A DNA stretch of 26,794 nucleotides from Lachnospiraceae bacterium (GTDB lineage Bacteria; Bacillota; Clostridia; Lachnospirales; Lachnospiraceae): contig CABIXN010000006.1 in the NCBI GenBank assembly GCA_902362715.1, positions 1-26,794 on the forward strand, given 5' to 3'. The notes under the pieces were generated by a model that searched no databases, was not told where the DNA came from, and saw only the letters and a list, made by a program, of their open reading frames with translations. Numbering within the stretch: position 1 is the first letter of the stretch; the number at the start of each line of letters is the position of its first letter. This document shows, piece after piece, positions 23,589 through 26,794 of the stretch. A program made the translations under genes and the position numbers.

Positions 23589-24524
23589 TCAATAAAACAC
23601 TCTGTATAAATCACTGTTTTCCATTTTACCCTTTACTTTCAGTTCCAGCGCCTTCTGTCTGTTAAAAATTTCAACCTGATGATGATTCCCCCCAAATTCC
23701 CCGTCCAGCGTCCAGGGAATCTCCTGAGAATCACACCGCAGAATCAGATGATCTGTTTTAAAAGAATAAATATACGGTGTCTCAATGGGCTTTGGCCGGA
23801 CCAGGTTCGTAAGAATTTCATTCAGCTGCAGAGGATTTTGAGGCATACGGATTAAATTCACTTCAAAAAGACCGTCGTCCAGCTTTACATCTCTTCCGGT
23901 CATATTTTTAATGCCTCCTACTGAAATGGAATTTGTAATCATTCCGTAAACAAATTCATCCCGGATCACCTGCTCCCCCACAGTTACTTCCATAACATAA
24001 GAAGGCACGTCCACCAGCCGTTTTGCACCCTCCAGCAGATATGCCCCATGTCCCAGAACGTTTTTCAGATTCTGGCTGGTCTGATAAGACACATCCGTAA
24101 ACAGGCCAAAGGCCGCAATATATACAAAATAGTCGTCGTTAAAAGTCCCGATATCACAGGAAAACAAAGGACCGTTTACTGCTATATCAGCAGCTTTCAG
24201 CATATTCTTGGGAATTTTTAGGGACTGAGCAAAATCATTTGTGGAACCGGACGGGATATACCCCACAGGAATCTTTACTTCCCTTGACATCATCCCGCTG
24301 ACCACCTCATCTAAAGTGCCGTCTCCTCCGCAGCAGATAACCAGATCATAGCTCCCGGCTTCTTCCGTTACAATATCCCTGGCATCGTTCTGTTTCTGGG
24401 TGGGATGCACAGTCACCTCATATCCGCTTTTTACAAAAATGTCCAGTATGTCCATGAGCCGGTTTTTAATCTGGCCCTTCCCTGATCTTGGATTGAAAAT
24501 AAACAGCAATTTTTTCTTTTCCAT
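23589..24524 (-). CDS. Diacylglycerol/lipid kinase (YegS/DgkB family)
   Basis: This 311-residue protein begins with 'LLFIFNPRSGKGQ' (6-18), followed by the catalytic-domain signature G66-G-D-G-T70 and 'GYIPSGSTNDFAQSL', both nucleotide-binding blocks of this family. Length matches YegS/DgkB proteins, which phosphorylate diacylglycerol to return it to phospholipid synthesis. The gene follows whiA by 12 bp and ends the murB-rapZ-whiA run. No obvious terminator follows. Confidence 0.92.
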   Translation of the reverse strand: MEKKKLLFIFNPRSGKGQIKNRLMDILDIFVKSGYEVTVHPTQKQNDARDIVTEEAGSYDLVICCGGDGTLDEVVSGMMSREVKIPVGYIPSGSTNDFAQSLKIPKNMLKAADIAVNGPLFSCDIGTFNDDYFVYIAAFGLFTDVSYQTSQNLKNVLGHGAYLLEGAKRLVDVPSYVMEVTVGEQVIRDEFVYGMITNSISVGGIKNMTGRDVKLDDGLFEVNLIRMPQNPLQLNEILTNLVRPKPIETPYIYSFKTDHLILRCDSQEIPWTLDGEFGGNHHQVEIFNRQKALELKVKGKMENSDLYRVFY

Positions 24525-24536
24525 GTTTCTCGACCT

Positions 24537-25466
24537 CTATTCTACTGACTTTTCCCGCAATTCATCCGCCATGGCTCCCAGCTTCCTGAGCCTGTGATTT
24601 ACCCCCGACTTTCCCACCGGAGGATTCAAATAGCTTCCAAGCTCCTGCAAAGATACGTCCGGATGCTCCAGGCGGACTGACGCTATTTCAAATAAATTCG
24701 GCGGCAGTGACGCCAAGCCCACACGTTCCTTAAGAAAACGGATATCATCCACCTGTCTGGCCGCAGCCTGAACCATTTTGTTAATATTGGCGGCATCACA
24801 GTTATACTGGCGGTTGGCGGCATTTCGCATATCCTTGATAATTCTTACATTTTCAAGCTCCATGGAAGCCTGATATGCCTCCATAAGATTCAGCAGATCT
24901 ACAATTCCTTCGCTTTCTTTTACATATACAATTGATTTATTTTTTCTCAGAACAATCTTAGCCTGTATCCCGTAACCGCCCAGCAGTCCACAAAGCAGCT
25001 GTGCCTGCTGTCCGCTGCGGCAGACAATCTCCAGATGATAGGATTTTCCCGGATTGCTCATAGAACCGGAAGCCAGAAATGCTCCCCGGATAAACGCCCG
25101 TCTGCAGCAGTCCCTCTTTAATACAGTGCCGCACAGATCCTCTTCCCGTCCCAGGCAGACTTTTTCTACAATTTTTTGTACTGCGCAGGGGTCATTAATT
25201 CTAATATGATACTGGCGGATTTTTCCCATACCGGCCTGTCCCCGGATATTCAATACCGCATGAACGCCGAATGCTTTCTTCACCAGAGTATAATATTTTT
25301 TCGCCAGTATTACATTTTCTGTGTGAATAACAATTTTTTTCTCGTCACTGCCAATTCCGGTCTCACCGGCAAAACGAATAACCGCAGAAAGTTCCGCCGT
25401 CTTGCAATGCTCTGCCTTTGGAATCAATCTGGATAATTCATCTTTTACATCACTTGAAAAAGACAT
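24537..25466 (-). CDS. whiA: DNA-binding protein WhiA
   Basis: This 309-residue protein starts 'SFSSDVKDELSRL', then the LAGLIDADG-like fold ('CCRRAFIRGAFLASGSMSNP', about 119-138), and ends with a helix-turn-helix ('VSLQELGSYLNPPVGKSGVNHRL', about 274-296). It matches WhiA in length and order. WhiA affects cell division and chromosome segregation in Gram-positives. Its ATG is one base after the rapZ stop (TAAGATG) with GAGAGG upstream, so expression is coupled. Confidence 0.96.
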   Translation of the reverse strand: MSFSSDVKDELSRLIPKAEHCKTAELSAVIRFAGETGIGSDEKKIVIHTENVILAKKYYTLVKKAFGVHAVLNIRGQAGMGKIRQYHIRINDPCAVQKIVEKVCLGREEDLCGTVLKRDCCRRAFIRGAFLASGSMSNPGKSYHLEIVCRSGQQAQLLCGLLGGYGIQAKIVLRKNKSIVYVKESEGIVDLLNLMEAYQASMELENVRIIKDMRNAANRQYNCDAANINKMVQAAARQVDDIRFLKERVGLASLPPNLFEIASVRLEHPDVSLQELGSYLNPPVGKSGVNHRLRKLGAMADELREKSVE

Positions 25467-25467
25467 C

Positions 25468-26343
25468 TTATTTTCCTCTCAGCGCATCTTTTTCCAAATC
25501 CCGATGCTCGATCTTCAGCCCGTATGTACAATTGTTTTTCAGTCTTTTGTATAATTCATTGGCAAGGGTCACCGAACGGTGTTTGCCTCCGGTACAGCCC
25601 ACAGCAATTACCAGCTGATTCTTGCCCTCTTCTACATAATTAGGGAGCAGAAACCGAAGCATGTCCTCGAGCTTGTCCAGAAACTTACCTGCATTTTGCT
25701 GGCCCATAACAAAGTCCTGTATCTCTTTGTCATTTCCATTTTTCGCACGCAGGCCTTCCACATAGTACGGGTTTGGCAGAAATCTTACATCAAACACAAG
25801 GTCGGAATCTGTCGGAATCCCATACTTAAAGCCGAAAGACAAAATTGTCACATAAAGATTGTCAAACTCTCTGCCATTTAAAAAAATCTTCTCCAGCTCC
25901 AGTTTTAGTTCTCTGGTCAGCAGCTGACTGGTATCCAGGATAAAATCTGCCTGTCCCCGCAGAAACTCCATGGCCTTACGTTCCAGTTCAATTCCTTTTT
26001 CCACCCTCTGGCCTCCTGCCAGAGGATGCGACCTTCTTGTTTCTTTATACCGTTTTACAAGCACTTCATCTGATGCATCCAGATACAAAAGCTGTACATT
26101 CAGTCCTTTTTTCTTCATCTCAAGAATCACGTCATGCAGACTTTCCAGATTTTCTCCGCTGCGGATATCAATACTGACAGCAACCTTCTGAAACCGGCTG
26201 CCGTCCTGGAACGCCAGGTCCACAAACCTTTCCATCAGATCTATGGGCAGATTATCCATACAAAAATATCCCATATCTTCCATCATTTTTAATGCTGTAC
26301 TTTTTCCCGCTCCGGACATCCCGGTCATAATCACAACCTGCAT
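25468..26343 (-). CDS. rapZ: RapZ/YvcJ nucleotide-binding protein (RNase adapter family)
   Basis: This 291-residue protein has the P-loop G8-MSGAGKS15 and the family block 'YFCMDNLPIDL' (about 26-36). The conserved C-terminal domain includes 'IAVGCTGGKHRSVTLANEL' and 'IEHRDLE'. RapZ in enterobacteria directs RNase E to a small RNA controlling GlmS; in Firmicutes YvcJ binds GTP and its role is less clear. AAGGAGA precedes the ATG. It sits 10 bp after murB. The yvcK gene that often lies between yvcJ and whiA is absent here. Confidence 0.95.
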   Translation of the reverse strand: MQVVIMTGMSGAGKSTALKMMEDMGYFCMDNLPIDLMERFVDLAFQDGSRFQKVAVSIDIRSGENLESLHDVILEMKKKGLNVQLLYLDASDEVLVKRYKETRRSHPLAGGQRVEKGIELERKAMEFLRGQADFILDTSQLLTRELKLELEKIFLNGREFDNLYVTILSFGFKYGIPTDSDLVFDVRFLPNPYYVEGLRAKNGNDKEIQDFVMGQQNAGKFLDKLEDMLRFLLPNYVEEGKNQLVIAVGCTGGKHRSVTLANELYKRLKNNCTYGLKIEHRDLEKDALRGK

Positions 26344-26353
26344 TCGTCTCTCC

Positions 26354-26794
26354 TTAAAAAGTCCCGATAAACTTTACCTCCGGCTCCAGATTCACTCCGG
26401 ACTGCCGGTATACTTTCTCCTGCACATCCTCCATCAGCCGGCGGATCTGTGCCGAAGTTGCATTTTCTTTATTGATTACAAATCCACAGTGCTTCTCTGA
26501 AATCTGGGCGCCTCCTACCTGATATCCCCGAAGGCCCGCATCCTGAATCAGTTTGCCGGCAAAATATCCTTCCGGACGTTTAAAAGTACTTCCGGCACTT
26601 GGGTACTCTAAAGGCTGTTTGGCAACCCGCTGTTCCTTTAGCTCCTTCATTTTTCCATAAATGTCTTCTGATACCCCTTTTTTCAGTTTTAAAACAGCCT
26701 CTAAAACAATATATCCTTTTTCCGGTATACAGCTGTGGCGGTAAGACAAGTCCAGCGCACCGGCATCCAGCACTTCCACTGCCCCCTCCCGGGT
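26354..26794 (-). CDS. murB: UDP-N-acetylenolpyruvoylglucosamine reductase, C-terminal part (cut by window edge)
   Basis: The reading frame is open to the end of the window and continues beyond it; 146 C-terminal residues are visible, about half the enzyme. Visible marks are 'YRHSCI', the active-site Ser region 'PSAGSTFKRP', 'KLIQDAGLRGYQVGGAQIS', 'HCGFVINKENATSAQI' and the C-terminal Glu in 'LEPEVKFIG'. MurB reduces UDP-GlcNAc-enolpyruvate to UDP-MurNAc in peptidoglycan precursor synthesis. The first visible GTG (26777-26779) is internal, not a start. Confidence 0.96.
   Translation of the reverse strand, partial: TREGAVEVLDAGALDLSYRHSCIPEKGYIVLEAVLKLKKGVSEDIYGKMKELKEQRVAKQPLEYPSAGSTFKRPEGYFAGKLIQDAGLRGYQVGGAQISEKHCGFVINKENATSAQIRRLMEDVQEKVYRQSGVNLEPEVKFIGTF

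Overview
The window is chromosomal DNA from a low-GC Gram-positive anaerobe, most likely a member of the Lachnospiraceae (Clostridia). The main evidence is the 5' part of a 16S rRNA gene at the left edge, whose helix around 'CATAAGCGCACAGTGCCGC' (read on the minus strand) is typical of that family. The gene content agrees: GSIII glutamine synthetase, a CdaR-ftsE-ftsX-M23-ctpA cluster, murB-rapZ-whiA, and AGGAGG-type ribosome binding sites. I cannot name the genus safely.

Layout. 1-223: 5' end of a 16S gene (minus strand), driven by two tandem sigma-A promoters behind a leader of about 320 nt. 741-868: a perfect 22-bp inverted repeat and a terminator. 919-1296: an orphan BlaI-type repressor. 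1523-7588: one leftward operon for cell-envelope remodelling, in transcription order CdaR-like regulator, ftsE, ftsX, M23 hydrolase with coiled coil, S41 protease, Nudix hydrolase. 7921-9449: a GT26-like protein and a YitT membrane protein. 9450-10262: 0.8 kb of non-coding, AT-rich DNA carrying an array of DnaA boxes without dnaA nearby. 10263-13104: a flavoprotein and a protein of unknown function, divergent from a LysR regulator with clear operator-like dyads between them. 13263-18005: NlpC/P60 hydrolase, thioredoxin reductase and class A PBP. 18213-21239 (rightward): YigZ, tRNA-Gln(CUG), acyl-ACP thioesterase, CvfB, RidA. 21348-26794 (leftward): GSIII glutamine synthetase, lipid kinase, whiA, rapZ and the 3' part of murB.

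How the genes fit together. Much of the window concerns the cell wall. FtsEX is an ABC-type switch that activates a coiled-coil murein hydrolase, encoded directly behind it. The same operon carries a C-terminal processing protease. Further along are a bifunctional PBP, a secreted SH3-NlpC/P60 hydrolase, and murB with rapZ-whiA. The rest is nitrogen, lipid and redox housekeeping.

The least expected signals are non-coding. (1) Four same-strand DnaA boxes, three of them within 30 bp, are followed by a short GC-richer patch and an AT-rich stretch, an origin-like arrangement in a region without dnaA or dnaN. (2) A family of intergenic repeats starts directly behind intrinsic terminators with the same junction, T-run plus GCTCTA, at three separate places. 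One part is a 70-bp element with long terminal inverted repeats. The other is a three-hairpin array that ends in a terminator and shows a compensatory base-pair change between copies. No protein-coding defence system, CRISPR array, prophage or transposase is visible.
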